Shown piece after piece: positions 1 through 10,213 of a stretch of 44,344 nt of DNA (within the stretch, counting starts at the first letter, position 1; each line of letters begins with the position of its first letter). This DNA is from Bacteroidota bacterium. GTDB taxonomy: Bacteria > Bacteroidota > Bacteroidia > Chitinophagales > Chitinophagaceae. The stretch lies in NCBI GenBank assembly GCA_005788265.1, contig SXYR01000169.1, forward strand, positions 1-44,344. The letters run 5' to 3'. Both the position numbers and the translations under genes were made by a program. The notes beneath the pieces were generated by a model. It was not told the DNA's origin, did no database searches, and was given only the letters and a program-made list of their open reading frames with translations.

Positions 1-20
1 ACCTGGATTTTTTTATTCAC

Positions 21-1421
21 TTATTTAGATACAGATCTTACTCCTGTATTTCCTCCTCCATTCAAAGTCAGGTCATGTGGTTTATTTGATTGCCACGCAC
101 CTCTTGTGAAGTCAGGCACATCCACCGAAGCAGATCTCTTTTTGAGTGAAACTTCACTGAGCAATCCTGCAGAAGTCCAGGATGCAGCGTCGTATACATC
201 CTGATCAAGCGGGAGTCCGTTTCTCAAGCAGTCTATCAGCCTCCAATCCATGATGAAGTCCATTCCTCCATGTCCGCCTACATTCTTCGCGATTTCACCA
301 ATATGTTTTACGATCGGCAATGTGTATTTTTCTTGCATTTGTTTCTGCTCCTCCGGTTTCATCCAACCATGTCCGAGTGCGATTTTTTCAGGACCAGGCC
401 ATTTTTGTGCGGCACCCTTGGTTCCGCTCACCAGGTGGATCCTGGAATAGGGCCTGATGGTTGAAACATCGTGTTGTACCATCAAGGTTTTTCCATGGTT
501 TGTTTTGATGACAGTGGTATTCATGTTGCCCCTGTAGTTTTTGTTTGCATATGGTTTGAAAAAATCATCCTTGGAAGCCAGTTCATTTGCCATGGAACCC
601 ATCGTAAAATCATTTGTACTCATGCTAACGAGGTATTCAAATTTATCACCACGGTTGATGTTCATGCATTGTGCAATAGGCCCGAGACCATGTGTTGGAT
701 AGAGGCTTCCATTCCTGGTCATGTTTTCTTTCAGCCTCCACATGTCAGCGTATGCATTTTTGTTGAAGAGATAATCCTTTGTAAGGTCATGGATGTATGC
801 TCCTTCCGCATGAACAATTTCTCCAAACAGTCCGTTTCTTGCCATATTCAAGGTGAGTAGTTCAAAGAAATCATAACAGCAATTCTCCAACATCATCATA
901 TGTTTCTTTGTTTTCTCAGATGTTTCAACCAGTTCCCAGCATTCATCTATTGTTTTTGCGGCGGGAACTTCTGAGGCTGCATGTTTACCGTTTTTCATGG
1001 CATATACAGAAATAGGTGTATGCAAATGCCAAGGGGTGGTTACATATACCAAGTCAATCTCATTTGACTCACACAGGGCTTTCCATCCTTCTTCACCTGA
1101 ATATGATTTTGCAGGGGGCAGTCCCTTTTTGATTAAAATGGACTGTGCTTTTTCAACCCTGTCAGCATATTTATCGCACAATGCCTTGATTTCAACACCT
1201 TCAATATAACTGAGTCGGTCTACCGCTCCTGGTCCACGCATGCCCAATCCAACTACACCAACTCTCACGGTGGGAAGCTTGGGTGCAGCATAGCCGCACA
1301 TGTTGAAACCGGCAGGTACTTTTACAAATGATTTTTCACTTGCGTCTATATCAATGGAAGTAGCCAATGCGCCTGTGCTGAGCGTGATGTTTTTTAAGAA
1401 AGACCTTCTGTTGCTGGACAT
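21..1421 (-). CDS. Gfo/Idh/MocA-family oxidoreductase with Tat-like signal
   Basis: 466-aa ORF; N-term NRRSFLK twin-arginine-like motif; VGVVGLGMRGPGAVDRL Rossmann motif and oxidoreductase-like body. Confidence 0.85.
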   Translation of the reverse strand: MSSNRRSFLKNITLSTGALATSIDIDASEKSFVKVPAGFNMCGYAAPKLPTVRVGVVGLGMRGPGAVDRLSYIEGVEIKALCDKYADRVEKAQSILIKKGLPPAKSYSGEEGWKALCESNEIDLVYVTTPWHLHTPISVYAMKNGKHAASEVPAAKTIDECWELVETSEKTKKHMMMLENCCYDFFELLTLNMARNGLFGEIVHAEGAYIHDLTKDYLFNKNAYADMWRLKENMTRNGSLYPTHGLGPIAQCMNINRGDKFEYLVSMSTNDFTMGSMANELASKDDFFKPYANKNYRGNMNTTVIKTNHGKTLMVQHDVSTIRPYSRIHLVSGTKGAAQKWPGPEKIALGHGWMKPEEQKQMQEKYTLPIVKHIGEIAKNVGGHGGMDFIMDWRLIDCLRNGLPLDQDVYDAASWTSAGLLSEVSLKKRSASVDVPDFTRGAWQSNKPHDLTLNGGGNTGVRSVSK

Positions 1422-1480
1422 ATCGCTGATTGTTTATTTTGATTATGTTGAAGTTAATGAAAATTAAACAACCCAGCAGA

Positions 1481-3691
1481 TCATAAATTCAACCAGTAAT
1501 TTAATTTGAAAACAATGGCCCGATTTTTATTTTTCATGAATGGGTCTGTAAAATAATTGTCGGTATAAACCAGGAAGAAATCGCTCATGGGCTTGAATCT
1601 CCACTGCAGTCTACTGTTGATATTGAAATTGTTTCTTTGGCTATTGTATTGGAAAAAAGTCGTCCAAAAAATATTGTTGGTAAAATTGATTTCAACCCTG
1701 GGAGCGATGAGCAAAAGATTGTTTTTGCCATAAGGGTGGGGGAATTCAAGTCTGGCATTCTGAATGCTCATTACAAAATTACCAAGCGGCTGGAGCCGAT
1801 AGGTGGCAGCAAACTCATAGCGGAAAATTTTGCCATTCAGGAATTTTCCGATCTCAACATCTGTTTTAAAGTATAGTTTTTTTCTACTGTCGGTATTGTA
1901 TGTGTAGCCAAAGGAGGGAGCTACATATTTTCCGGGGGGTACTGGATCTGACTCAGTAAAAGAAGTGTAGAATGGAAGGTTGTTGACATTTTGGTGCACA
2001 TGAAAAATCATATTAGAGGTATTTTTAAAGAACATTCTCACTTCAAAGTCATGCATGCGCTCGTATCCAATGTGATTTAAATTGCTGGTGATGAAATTTT
2101 CTATTCTCAGCATCAGCTGATTCAGTTTTCCTTTCCTTGGAAAAAACGTATAACTGGTTTCATTGTACAGTTGGTCAAATCCTCTTCTGATGTTGGAATC
2201 CAGCAGTGCATCATAGTTGACTATTCTGTTGATGAAGCCCATATCGGCATGATAGTTTTCAGTTATTCTTCCTCTATCAACAATGAAGTTCAATTTTTTA
2301 CTCAAATAACCCCCTCCTCCATTCATATAAAATTCTTTTGATTCAATCCCGGGTTTGAAAGACCTGTGGTGGCCAATCCATGCATTCCATTTACTTGTTT
2401 TATCAACAAAGTTGTATTCCAAGCCTGCATTTCTTCCAAATGCATCCAATGGATCTGATACTTTAGAGGGTTGTGTTGATTGTCTATTCAGAAAATAGCC
2501 CTTCACTATGGATCTTGTTTGTACCTGTTGGTTGAACGTAATGGCGGAATAATTTTGAGATGAAACTTCATTGTTGGACCCGGTTTGCATATTCAACAAT
2601 CCAACCCTGGTTTTTGGAGCAATGTTACCGCTGAGTCTTACACCCCCAACAATTGGAATCTTATTTCCATACTTGTCCAATCCTATTGTTCTTGAATAAA
2701 AGGGTCTTACAGGCGGTATGCCAAAGCTCGAAAAGAGGTCATTGTTTTCAAGGAAAAATGTTCTTCTTTCCGGAAAGAAAATATCAAATCTGGTGAGATT
2801 GGTTACTTGTCGGTCGACTTCAATTTGAGAAAAATCCGGGTTGTATGTCAAGTCAAGATTCAAAGAAGAGGTCAAAGAAATTTTTGCATCAAAACCTGTA
2901 TTGCCTCTTGCCAGTGCATTGGTGGAATCTCCCTGCAACGATCCTGTTACATAGGGAATGAAAGAAATATTACCACCAGGGGATGAAGGTCCCTGATCCC
3001 ATCTGATGGAGCCGGCATATCCAAAATCAAAAAAATTAAAATTCAGCGGCATATCTGTCCAACTGGAATATTCATTGCTTTTCAAGTCGGATCTCAGTAC
3101 ATTGAATCCCCATACTTTCTTGCCTGGTTCAAATCTCAACGTTTTGAGCGGGATGGCGATTTCTGCAATCCAGTGATCTGCATGTCTGCTTGTTGCGGAG
3201 TACCATTTGTTGTCCCAACTGAAATTCATCTCCATATCATCTTGTCCTGCATTGACCAAGTCTTCTGATTGCACATTATAAGGGGTGATGGAAAATATAA
3301 ACCCATTTGTTTTTCGATTGATTGGATCAATTGCTATGGAGACAGCATCGCTTTCATACAAACCGTTGTCTCTTTTTAAGGTCTGTGCTATATAATAGTT
3401 GGTGTCCTGTGCTATGATTCCGAAATAGATGAAATTTTCATCATAGCTTATTTTAACAGTAGTAAGTCTTGTAGGTCGTCCTATGTCAGTTGGCCATTTC
3501 ATGTGAAAATCCTTTGCCGCTTCTACCTGCTTCCATGCGATTTCATCCAATATTCCGTCTACTTTGATTGCGGAAACTGCCTTTTGGATATTGACCTGAA
3601 ACTTTTCCTGAAACGAAGTTGGATCTTGCGCCGATAGTCCCAAGGAATGGGCAAGGACAAACACTAGAAACAATGGATAGATCCTTTTCAT
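1481..3691 (-). CDS. DUF5916 / CBM9-like domain outer-membrane-associated protein
   Basis: Signal peptide MKRIYPLFLVFVLAHSLGLSA (start at 3691 preferred over 3724); N-terminal KVDGILDEIAWKQ CBM9-like motif; RRTFFLENNDLF typical of DUF5916. Confidence 0.8.
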   Translation of the reverse strand: MKRIYPLFLVFVLAHSLGLSAQDPTSFQEKFQVNIQKAVSAIKVDGILDEIAWKQVEAAKDFHMKWPTDIGRPTRLTTVKISYDENFIYFGIIAQDTNYYIAQTLKRDNGLYESDAVSIAIDPINRKTNGFIFSITPYNVQSEDLVNAGQDDMEMNFSWDNKWYSATSRHADHWIAEIAIPLKTLRFEPGKKVWGFNVLRSDLKSNEYSSWTDMPLNFNFFDFGYAGSIRWDQGPSSPGGNISFIPYVTGSLQGDSTNALARGNTGFDAKISLTSSLNLDLTYNPDFSQIEVDRQVTNLTRFDIFFPERRTFFLENNDLFSSFGIPPVRPFYSRTIGLDKYGNKIPIVGGVRLSGNIAPKTRVGLLNMQTGSNNEVSSQNYSAITFNQQVQTRSIVKGYFLNRQSTQPSKVSDPLDAFGRNAGLEYNFVDKTSKWNAWIGHHRSFKPGIESKEFYMNGGGGYLSKKLNFIVDRGRITENYHADMGFINRIVNYDALLDSNIRRGFDQLYNETSYTFFPRKGKLNQLMLRIENFITSNLNHIGYERMHDFEVRMFFKNTSNMIFHVHQNVNNLPFYTSFTESDPVPPGKYVAPSFGYTYNTDSRKKLYFKTDVEIGKFLNGKIFRYEFAATYRLQPLGNFVMSIQNARLEFPHPYGKNNLLLIAPRVEINFTNNIFWTTFFQYNSQRNNFNINSRLQWRFKPMSDFFLVYTDNYFTDPFMKNKNRAIVFKLNYWLNL

Positions 3692-3791
3692 TGGGCTGGT
3701 GCAAATTTCGTACATAAATGTCATTCTTCATTGATGTTTTTTTGAATGAGCAGATTTGATAAAGGATGGAATCGATTGCTTATCTTGAATC

Positions 3792-5045
3792 ATGCTTTAT
3801 CGATTTGCATGGGTTTTAATGTGGGTAACCTTTCGTATCTATTTTCGAAGAATCGATGTATTGGGCGTAGATAAAATTGAGCCATCCAAGCCATCCATTC
3901 TGATTGCCAATCATCCTGCATCATTTTTGGATGCGATGGTTTTGGCAGTTTTTTTAAAACGCGATGTACATTTTTACGTCCGGAGTGATATTTTTCGTCA
4001 TCCACTTGTTTTAAAGATATTGACAGGGCTGCACATGATTCCTATTTACAGCAGAGAGCATGGCATGCAACATGTTGGTAAAAATCACATGACTTTCCAA
4101 CGGGGAAAAGAGTTGCTGATGATGGGTGATCTGTTGTTGATTTTTCCTGAGGGGTTCAGCAGGCGCTCAAAAAAAATGGAGCCAATTAAAAAAGGGGCAG
4201 CCCGTGTTGCGTTGCAGACTGCTTTCGAAGATGTTGGAATTCCTCACTTGAGTATTCAATCCATTGCCCTGAATTATTCTTTTCATGGGGTTCGGTCGGA
4301 TTTGTTGATTCATATAGGTGAAAAAATGGATCTTGAGCGCTACAGGGCCTCTTTTGCTGATCTTCCATCCAAAGCAATCAATGAGCTTACAAGTGATATG
4401 GCAGTGTTGTTTGAGAGGAATATCTTGCATGTAAATGAGGAATACAAAACCCAAACTGCTGAAGAGGTATTGGTTTTTTTGTACAACGAGTGTTTGCAAC
4501 ACAAATACAATTTCTTTTTTCAAGCAAGAGCGCTCTGCGCTAAATTGGATGCGCAAGACAAAGTTGAATTTGATCTTTATACACAGCAAGTGACTCGTTA
4601 CAAAGAATTGCTGGCCCTTCAAAAAATAAATGACAGGGCTCTTTCATCCAATCCAATTCATCCCGTACAATTGATTTCCAACCTTTTTTTGACCGTTGAA
4701 CTGTATCTGATTGGTAAATTATTTTGGTTCATTCCAGGTAAGCTTGTAAAATGGATGGCTGACAAGACCGTTACCCGCATTGACTTTTATACAAGTGTCA
4801 CCACAGGCATACTTGCTTTCGTCTCGTTGATCTGGTGGGTATCGTTATCAGCAATAGCCATTTTCAATGGGTGGGACTTGCTTTCCGTGATTTTTATTTC
4901 AGCACCTCTTATTGCATACATAACCATGCAGTGGGAATACGACTTCATAGATCTAAAGGCATATTACAATTTGAAGCGATTAAAAAAGCATTGTCCAGAA
5001 GTATCAAGGGAAATTGCCGAGCTGAGATGTATGCTGTTGTATTAA
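3792..5045 (+). CDS. 1-acyl-sn-glycerol-3-phosphate acyltransferase-like (PlsC family) membrane protein
   Basis: [11 protein letters not shown] (NHxxxxD) and FPEGFSRRS motifs; C-terminal hydrophobic segments. Confidence 0.85.
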   Translation: MLYRFAWVLMWVTFRIYFRRIDVLGVDKIEPSKPSILIANHPASFLDAMVLAVFLKRDVHFYVRSDIFRHPLVLKILTGLHMIPIYSREHGMQHVGKNHMTFQRGKELLMMGDLLLIFPEGFSRRSKKMEPIKKGAARVALQTAFEDVGIPHLSIQSIALNYSFHGVRSDLLIHIGEKMDLERYRASFADLPSKAINELTSDMAVLFERNILHVNEEYKTQTAEEVLVFLYNECLQHKYNFFFQARALCAKLDAQDKVEFDLYTQQVTRYKELLALQKINDRALSSNPIHPVQLISNLFLTVELYLIGKLFWFIPGKLVKWMADKTVTRIDFYTSVTTGILAFVSLIWWVSLSAIAIFNGWDLLSVIFISAPLIAYITMQWEYDFIDLKAYYNLKRLKKHCPEVSREIAELRCMLLY

Positions 5046-5722
5046 TCTTCTTTCAACAAATCTGGTCGTCTTTCCTGTGTTCTTGCAATGGCCTGTTCAT
5101 TTCTCCACTCTGCAATTTTTTTATGGTCCCCGCTCAACAGCACTGCCGGTACTTTCCAGCCATGGAATTCTTCGGGTCTTGTATAGACAGGTGGTGCCAA
5201 CAGATTATCCTGGAATGAATCAAACAATGCAGAGGTTTCATCATTTAAAACACCGGGAATCAATCTGCCAATTGCGTCGACAATCACTGCAGCAGCCAAT
5301 TCACCACCGCTGAGCACATAATCTCCGATGGATATTTCGCGTGTAATAAAATGATCTCTAACCCTTTGATCAATTCCTTTGTAATGTCCACATATGAACA
5401 GCAAAGATTTTTTGAGTGACAAAGCATTTGCCAATCCCTGCTGAAATTTTTCACCGTCGGGTGTCAGATAAATGATTTCATCAAATGCATGCGCTGCATT
5501 CAATTCCTCTATCGCTTTCACAAGAGGTTCACACATCATTACCATTCCTGCACCCCCTCCAAACTGATAATCGTCAACCATTCCGTATTCATTCACCGCC
5601 CACTTTCTAAGCTGATGCATGGTTACATGCATTAAACCCTTTTCGGAAGCCCTTTTCATGATTGAATGCGAAAATGGACTTTCAAGCAATTCAGGAACTA
5701 CGCTGATGATATGAATATTCAT
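5042..5722 (-). CDS. trmD: tRNA (guanine-N1)-methyltransferase TrmD
   Basis: Motifs [43 protein letters not shown]. Confidence 0.97.
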   Translation of the reverse strand: MNIHIISVVPELLESPFSHSIMKRASEKGLMHVTMHQLRKWAVNEYGMVDDYQFGGGAGMVMMCEPLVKAIEELNAAHAFDEIIYLTPDGEKFQQGLANALSLKKSLLFICGHYKGIDQRVRDHFITREISIGDYVLSGGELAAAVIVDAIGRLIPGVLNDETSALFDSFQDNLLAPPVYTRPEEFHGWKVPAVLLSGDHKKIAEWRNEQAIARTQERRPDLLKED

Positions 5723-5738
5723 AAAAGCAAAGGTACAC

Positions 5739-6125
5739 TCAAATATTTTCAGTGAAATCGTCCAGGTCTCTTCTCTCTTTTTTTGTGGGTCTGCCTATTT
5801 TGGAATGTCTTTTGCCGGAATAGAAACTGGCTGTCTGAAATGCAATCCGCTCTGTTTCTTCTGGAGGCGTGAGGTCTTCATAAAATAGAATCGCCTCTTT
5901 GAATTGAACCCTTTTTGGAAGGATTCCAGTTACCTTGATGGTCCATCGTTTTTCTTCCGTCTTCACTTCATACACATCATTGATTCTCACAGTTCTGGAG
6001 GCCTTTATTGCCTCACCATTCATTTTAACTCTTCCTTTTTCACATGCTACTGAAGCAACTGAACGCGTTTTAAACAGGCGTATGGCCCATAAATATTTAT
6101 CCAAGCGAAGTTTTTCGTTTTCCAT
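5739..6125 (-). CDS. RNA-binding S4 domain protein (Hsp15-like)
   Basis: [33 protein letters not shown]4 motif. Confidence 0.88.
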   Translation of the reverse strand: MENEKLRLDKYLWAIRLFKTRSVASVACEKGRVKMNGEAIKASRTVRINDVYEVKTEEKRWTIKVTGILPKRVQFKEAILFYEDLTPPEETERIAFQTASFYSGKRHSKIGRPTKKERRDLDDFTENI

Positions 6126-6126
6126 T

Positions 6127-7488
6127 TTATTTGCTCAATTCAGCAAAATACTTATGAAAATAGGGTATGGTTTCGATCCCTTTGTAGTAATTAAAAATAT
6201 CGTATTTCTCATTGGGGGAATGCAGGTTGTCGCTGTCCAAACCAAATCCCATGAATACAATTTTCACTCCCAGTTCTTTTTCAAATAAAGAACAAATAGG
6301 AATGCTGCCTCCGCCTCTTACAGGTACAGGCATCTTGCCAAATGATTTTTCTATTGCTTTCGCTGCTGCCTGATAAGCGTTGGAATTTATGGGCGTTAGG
6401 TAGGGTTCTCCGCCATGATGTTCCGTCACTTTAACAGAGACTCCAGCAGGTGCAATTTTCTTAAAATGATCGAGCAACAGAGCAGTAATTTTTGTTGATG
6501 ATTGGTTGGGAACCAGACGGGCTGAAATTTTTGCAGAAGCTTTCGAAGGCAATACTGTTTTAGATCCCTCTCCTGTATAACCACCCCAAATTCCGTTTAC
6601 TTCCAATGTTGGCCGAATCCCAGTCCTTTCATTGGTTGTATATCCCTTTTCACCGTGCAAAGCATCTATGCCTAAATCAGCTGTATAGGTTGCTTCATCA
6701 AATGGGGCCATGCCCAATAAATTTCTTTCTTCATTTGTGGCTTCTAACACATCATCATAAAACCCTGGAATGGTGATATGGTTGTTATCGTCATGACAGG
6801 ATGCAATCATTTTGGCAAGAACAGTTGCAGGATTGGCTACCGCTCCACCATAAACACCACTGTGTAAATCACGGTTGGCACCAGTAACTTCCACTTCAAT
6901 GTAGCTCAATCCTCTGACGCCTGTGTCTATGGAAGGGGTATCCATGCTGATCATGGCAGTATCACTTATTAAAATCACATCACATTTGAGCAGTTCTTTA
7001 TTGCTTTCAACAAATTTTGCCAGATTGGGAGATCCAATTTCTTCTTCACCTTCAATACAAAATTTAATATTGGTCTTCAGTAAATTATTTTGCACCATCA
7101 ATTCTAAAGCTTTGACATGCATATAGAATTGCCCCTTGTCGTCACATGCTCCTCTTGCGTATATTTTACCATCTTTTATTGTTGGTTCAAATGGACCACT
7201 GTGCCAAAGTTCGAGTGGATCTGCGGGTTGCACATCATAATGTCCGTATACCAACACTGTCGGAAAATCTGGATCCGTTATTTTCTCTCCATACACAATT
7301 GGATGTCCGGCTGTTTCAATAATTGCAGCCTTGTCTGCCCCTGCTGCAAGCAAGGATGACTTCACCGCATTGGCACATGCAACCATGTCTTTTTTATGTT
7401 GACTGTTGGCGCTTATGGAAGGGATGCGCAGAAGACTCAACAATTCATCTAAAAAACGCTGTTTGTTTTGTTCTACATATTCGATCAT
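6127..7488 (-). CDS. M20 family metallo-dipeptidase
   Basis: VYGHYDVQP, RGACDDKGQ, EGEEEIGS motifs; 453 aa. Confidence 0.95.
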   Translation of the reverse strand: MIEYVEQNKQRFLDELLSLLRIPSISANSQHKKDMVACANAVKSSLLAAGADKAAIIETAGHPIVYGEKITDPDFPTVLVYGHYDVQPADPLELWHSGPFEPTIKDGKIYARGACDDKGQFYMHVKALELMVQNNLLKTNIKFCIEGEEEIGSPNLAKFVESNKELLKCDVILISDTAMISMDTPSIDTGVRGLSYIEVEVTGANRDLHSGVYGGAVANPATVLAKMIASCHDDNNHITIPGFYDDVLEATNEERNLLGMAPFDEATYTADLGIDALHGEKGYTTNERTGIRPTLEVNGIWGGYTGEGSKTVLPSKASAKISARLVPNQSSTKITALLLDHFKKIAPAGVSVKVTEHHGGEPYLTPINSNAYQAAAKAIEKSFGKMPVPVRGGGSIPICSLFEKELGVKIVFMGFGLDSDNLHSPNEKYDIFNYYKGIETIPYFHKYFAELSK

Positions 7489-7502
7489 AAGGAATGATTT
7501 TA

Positions 7503-7519
7503 TGTGTAATTATTACACA
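7503..7519. promoter_or_regulatory. Perfect palindrome TGTGTAAT-T-ATTACACA, candidate Fur/Zur/PerR-family operator
   Basis: Perfect 8-1-8 inverted repeat 15-31 nt upstream of the M20 peptidase start; core GTAATnATTAC. Confidence 0.5.
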
Positions 7520-7572
7520 ATAGATTCTTTTAAAAAATGTATCAAAAAATTATAAAAAGTGAAAAACCTGCC

Positions 7573-7580
7573 TATATTTG
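7573..7580 (+). promoter_or_regulatory. Bacteroidota-type -7 element TATATTTG (candidate sRNA promoter)
   Basis: TAnnTTTG match on + strand in an intergenic region; -33 position only weakly matched (TTAT). Confidence 0.4.
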
Positions 7581-7583
7581 AGC

Positions 7584-7648
7584 CACGATTGCGTGTCATA
7601 TTCAGCCTTTGTACATCTTCATTGATGCCACAAAGGCTGATTTTTTTT
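7584..7648 (+). ncRNA. Candidate small RNA with intrinsic terminator, convergent to the SOD gene
   Basis: CACG-ATTG-CGTG hairpin (7584-7595), then TCAGCCTTTGT (7602-7612)/ACAAAGGCTGA (7630-7640) perfect 11-bp stem followed by T8; no + strand ORF upstream. Confidence 0.4.
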
Positions 7649-8372
7649 AGCCCAAAACAATCAGTCGTTCTTCCACTTTCTTCCAATCAATCAAATTAAA
7701 CCAATTGCTGACATATTCAGCCCTTCTGTTTTGATATTTCAGGTAATAGGCATGTTCCCATACATCCAATCCCAATATGGGAGCTCCCTTTATATTTGAA
7801 ACATCCATCAAAGGGTTGTCCTGATTGGGTGTTGATCCAATTTGCAATAGTTTTTTCTCATCTACATAAAGCCATGCCCACCCGCTTCCAAACCTGCTCA
7901 TTGCGGCATCACTGAGTTTGGATTTGAAGTTGTCAAAACTATTGAAACTGCTGAGGATTGATTCCTTGAGTTTTCCGTCATGTAAAACCGAAGCGCCCGG
8001 TTTCATGGTTTTCCAAAAAAATTCATGATTAAAATGTCCTCCTCCGTTGTTTCTCATTTTTACACTAAAGCTTGAAATTTTTCGAAGTACCTCTTCAATG
8101 GATAGGTTGACTCCTTTGATTTCAGCAACGGCAGCTTCGTTTAAATTTTTGGTATAAGCTGCAGCATGTTTGGTATAATGTAATTCCATTGTCATCGCAT
8201 CAATGTTTGGTTCAAGTGCATTGAATGCATAAGACAAAGGTGTTTGCAGAAATGCAGAAGGTTGATTTTCATTTGCGAGGAGATTGCCGGCTAACATTGG
8301 ATGGGCTCCCATGGCAAGACTTGCACCAATTGATTGTTTGATAAAAGTTCTTCTTTGTGTACGCTTCTCCAT
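7647..8372 (-). CDS. Fe/Mn superoxide dismutase with Tat-like signal
   Basis: N-term RRTFIKQSIGASLAMG; LHYTKHAAAYTKNLN, GGHFNHEFFWK, GLDVWEHAYYLKYQNRRAEYV ligand motifs. Confidence 0.93.
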   Translation of the reverse strand: MEKRTQRRTFIKQSIGASLAMGAHPMLAGNLLANENQPSAFLQTPLSYAFNALEPNIDAMTMELHYTKHAAAYTKNLNEAAVAEIKGVNLSIEEVLRKISSFSVKMRNNGGGHFNHEFFWKTMKPGASVLHDGKLKESILSSFNSFDNFKSKLSDAAMSRFGSGWAWLYVDEKKLLQIGSTPNQDNPLMDVSNIKGAPILGLDVWEHAYYLKYQNRRAEYVSNWFNLIDWKKVEERLIVLG

Positions 8373-8378
8373 AATGAT

Positions 8379-9839
8379 TCAATTGACGGTGAGTATAGAT
8401 TGTTTTTTGTTGAAAAGATTTTTAATCGACTTAAAGAACCTGAAATAAAATTCATTATTGAACAACTGAGAGTCATTCATGGCTTTGAAAACGAAAAATA
8501 ATCCGATTGGAAGCAAGGTGAGTGACGAGAGCCAAATACCCCAGAAAGGTGATAGCAACTCTTGCCGAACGAATTTCTCTCCAAACATGTTCAGCAAGTG
8601 AAATATCAAGAAGAAAATCACGGCCACGACCAAGGGCATACCCAGTCCGCCTTTCCTGATGATGGACCCAAGCGGTGCACCTATTAGAAACAGCACGATG
8701 CATGCAAATGAGAAAGCGAATTTCTTGTGCCATGCAATATGGTACATGCGCATATCGTACTTTCTTTGTTTGTCCTCATATGCAATCAGGTCCAATGCAT
8801 TTTTAACCAGGTTTATTTTATCCGCTGCTTTGGAAAAAGACATGGTTTTGACAGAATCCGGTAAAAGGGATGCATAGCTCTTTGCTTTGGAAGGGATTTT
8901 CTTAAGCATGGGACCTGCATCATTTCCTTTCAGGAAAATGGGTGCCGAAGTAAAATAATTATTTACTTCTTTTTGAATGCGGTTGCCTTTGATTTCAGTC
9001 AGGATATTTCCAATTGAATCTGATGCATGATTCAATTGTTTTACATTCAACATTTCATAACTGCCTTTGAACAGGCTGTCTGGTGTTTTCATCATGTCAA
9101 AGCTGCTCAGGTCAAACACTTTTTTGTATTTCTTGAATCCCAGTCTGTAAAAGTCTGTGGCAGTTGTATTGTAAGCACCTTTTTCCTGGTACCTCCATCC
9201 ATTTTCAAGATCAAATTCTAAAAACTTTTTATCATCGCTGATCTGCATCCTCCCTTTTTCAGCTGTAATGATATTGTCTTGGAGCACAAATTGATTTTCA
9301 AAGATGATGATGTTGCGGATGCCGTTTCCATCCTTGTCTTTTTCGCCTATTTTGATGGCATAGCCGGGTATTTTATCATAGAAGATGCCTTCTTTGATGT
9401 CAAAGGCTGGTTTTGCTACCCGAATATCATAAAGCATTGTTGCAAATTTCAAATTTGCTACTGGCATGACATAGTTAGAAATAAGGAATGCAATGATGCT
9501 TAAGAGAAACGAGATCATCAATACAGGGCGCATGAATCGCATCAATGAAATACCGGATGATTTGATGGCAATCAGTTCAAAACTTTCACCAAGATTGCCG
9601 AAGGTCATAATAGATGAAATCAAAATGGAAATGGGCAGTGTATAGGGGATTACGGTAGTTGAAACATAGGCGGTAAGTTCTGCAATATCCCCAAGCCCCA
9701 ATCCCTTGCCAACAAGGTCATCGATGTATTTCCAAAAGAATTGCATCACCAACACAAATAGCGTGATGAAGAAGGTCGCGATGAATGGACCAATAAATGC
9801 TTTCAGAATTAATCTATCGAGTTTTTTAATCATCCTCAA
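8379..9839 (-). CDS. LptF/LptG family permease (YjgP/YjgQ)
   Basis: LDRLILKAFIGPFIATFFITLFVLVMQFFWKYID N-terminus; C-terminal TM segments with APLGSIIRKGGLGMPLV. Confidence 0.9.
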   Translation of the reverse strand: MRMIKKLDRLILKAFIGPFIATFFITLFVLVMQFFWKYIDDLVGKGLGLGDIAELTAYVSTTVIPYTLPISILISSIMTFGNLGESFELIAIKSSGISLMRFMRPVLMISFLLSIIAFLISNYVMPVANLKFATMLYDIRVAKPAFDIKEGIFYDKIPGYAIKIGEKDKDGNGIRNIIIFENQFVLQDNIITAEKGRMQISDDKKFLEFDLENGWRYQEKGAYNTTATDFYRLGFKKYKKVFDLSSFDMMKTPDSLFKGSYEMLNVKQLNHASDSIGNILTEIKGNRIQKEVNNYFTSAPIFLKGNDAGPMLKKIPSKAKSYASLLPDSVKTMSFSKAADKINLVKNALDLIAYEDKQRKYDMRMYHIAWHKKFAFSFACIVLFLIGAPLGSIIRKGGLGMPLVVAVIFFLIFHLLNMFGEKFVRQELLSPFWGIWLSSLTLLPIGLFFVFKAMNDSQLFNNEFYFRFFKSIKNLFNKKQSILTVN

Positions 9840-10213
9840 TTTCCCAGCCTGTGGAAAAGGTCATGTACCTGAACGTCCCATAGACGTGTTTGATCTGCAA
9901 TTTCTTTTTTCTCAGCAAAGTCCTTTATGATCAAAATGGTTTGACCGCTGACTTCTGTTTTCTCAATTGCAAATTCGAAGTATTCATTTTTGGCAGCATG
10001 CAACCACCTGTATCTGATGTATTTGTACTGCTCTGCATCTAGAATCTCTGCTTTGTCAGTAGATCCATTCCAGCTAAAACTGAAAATATTATCTCTTTCA
10101 TCCACACGGTCAGCAAACCACTCTTGCAAACCCGCCGGGGTAGATAAAAATTCGAATAAAATGTTGGGGGAGCAACGAACAGGGTACTCTACAGAAAATA
10201 ATTGTTTACTCAT
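9836..10213 (-). CDS. START-like/SRPBCC domain protein
   Basis: 125 aa; FSVEYPVRCSPNILFEFLSTPAGLQEWFADRV; 4-nt overlap with downstream permease gene. Confidence 0.8.
   Translation of the reverse strand: MSKQLFSVEYPVRCSPNILFEFLSTPAGLQEWFADRVDERDNIFSFSWNGSTDKAEILDAEQYKYIRYRWLHAAKNEYFEFAIEKTEVSGQTILIIKDFAEKKEIADQTRLWDVQVHDLFHRLGN

Noticed and set aside
471-860. 129-aa ORF antisense to the Gfo/Idh gene, and many similar antisense ORFs throughout the track
   Set aside because: Mirror frames of clear coding genes; no recognisable domains. Treated as shadow ORFs.
4167-4622. 151-aa ORF antisense to the PlsC-like gene
   Set aside because: Antisense shadow with no domain signature, overlapping a confident CDS.
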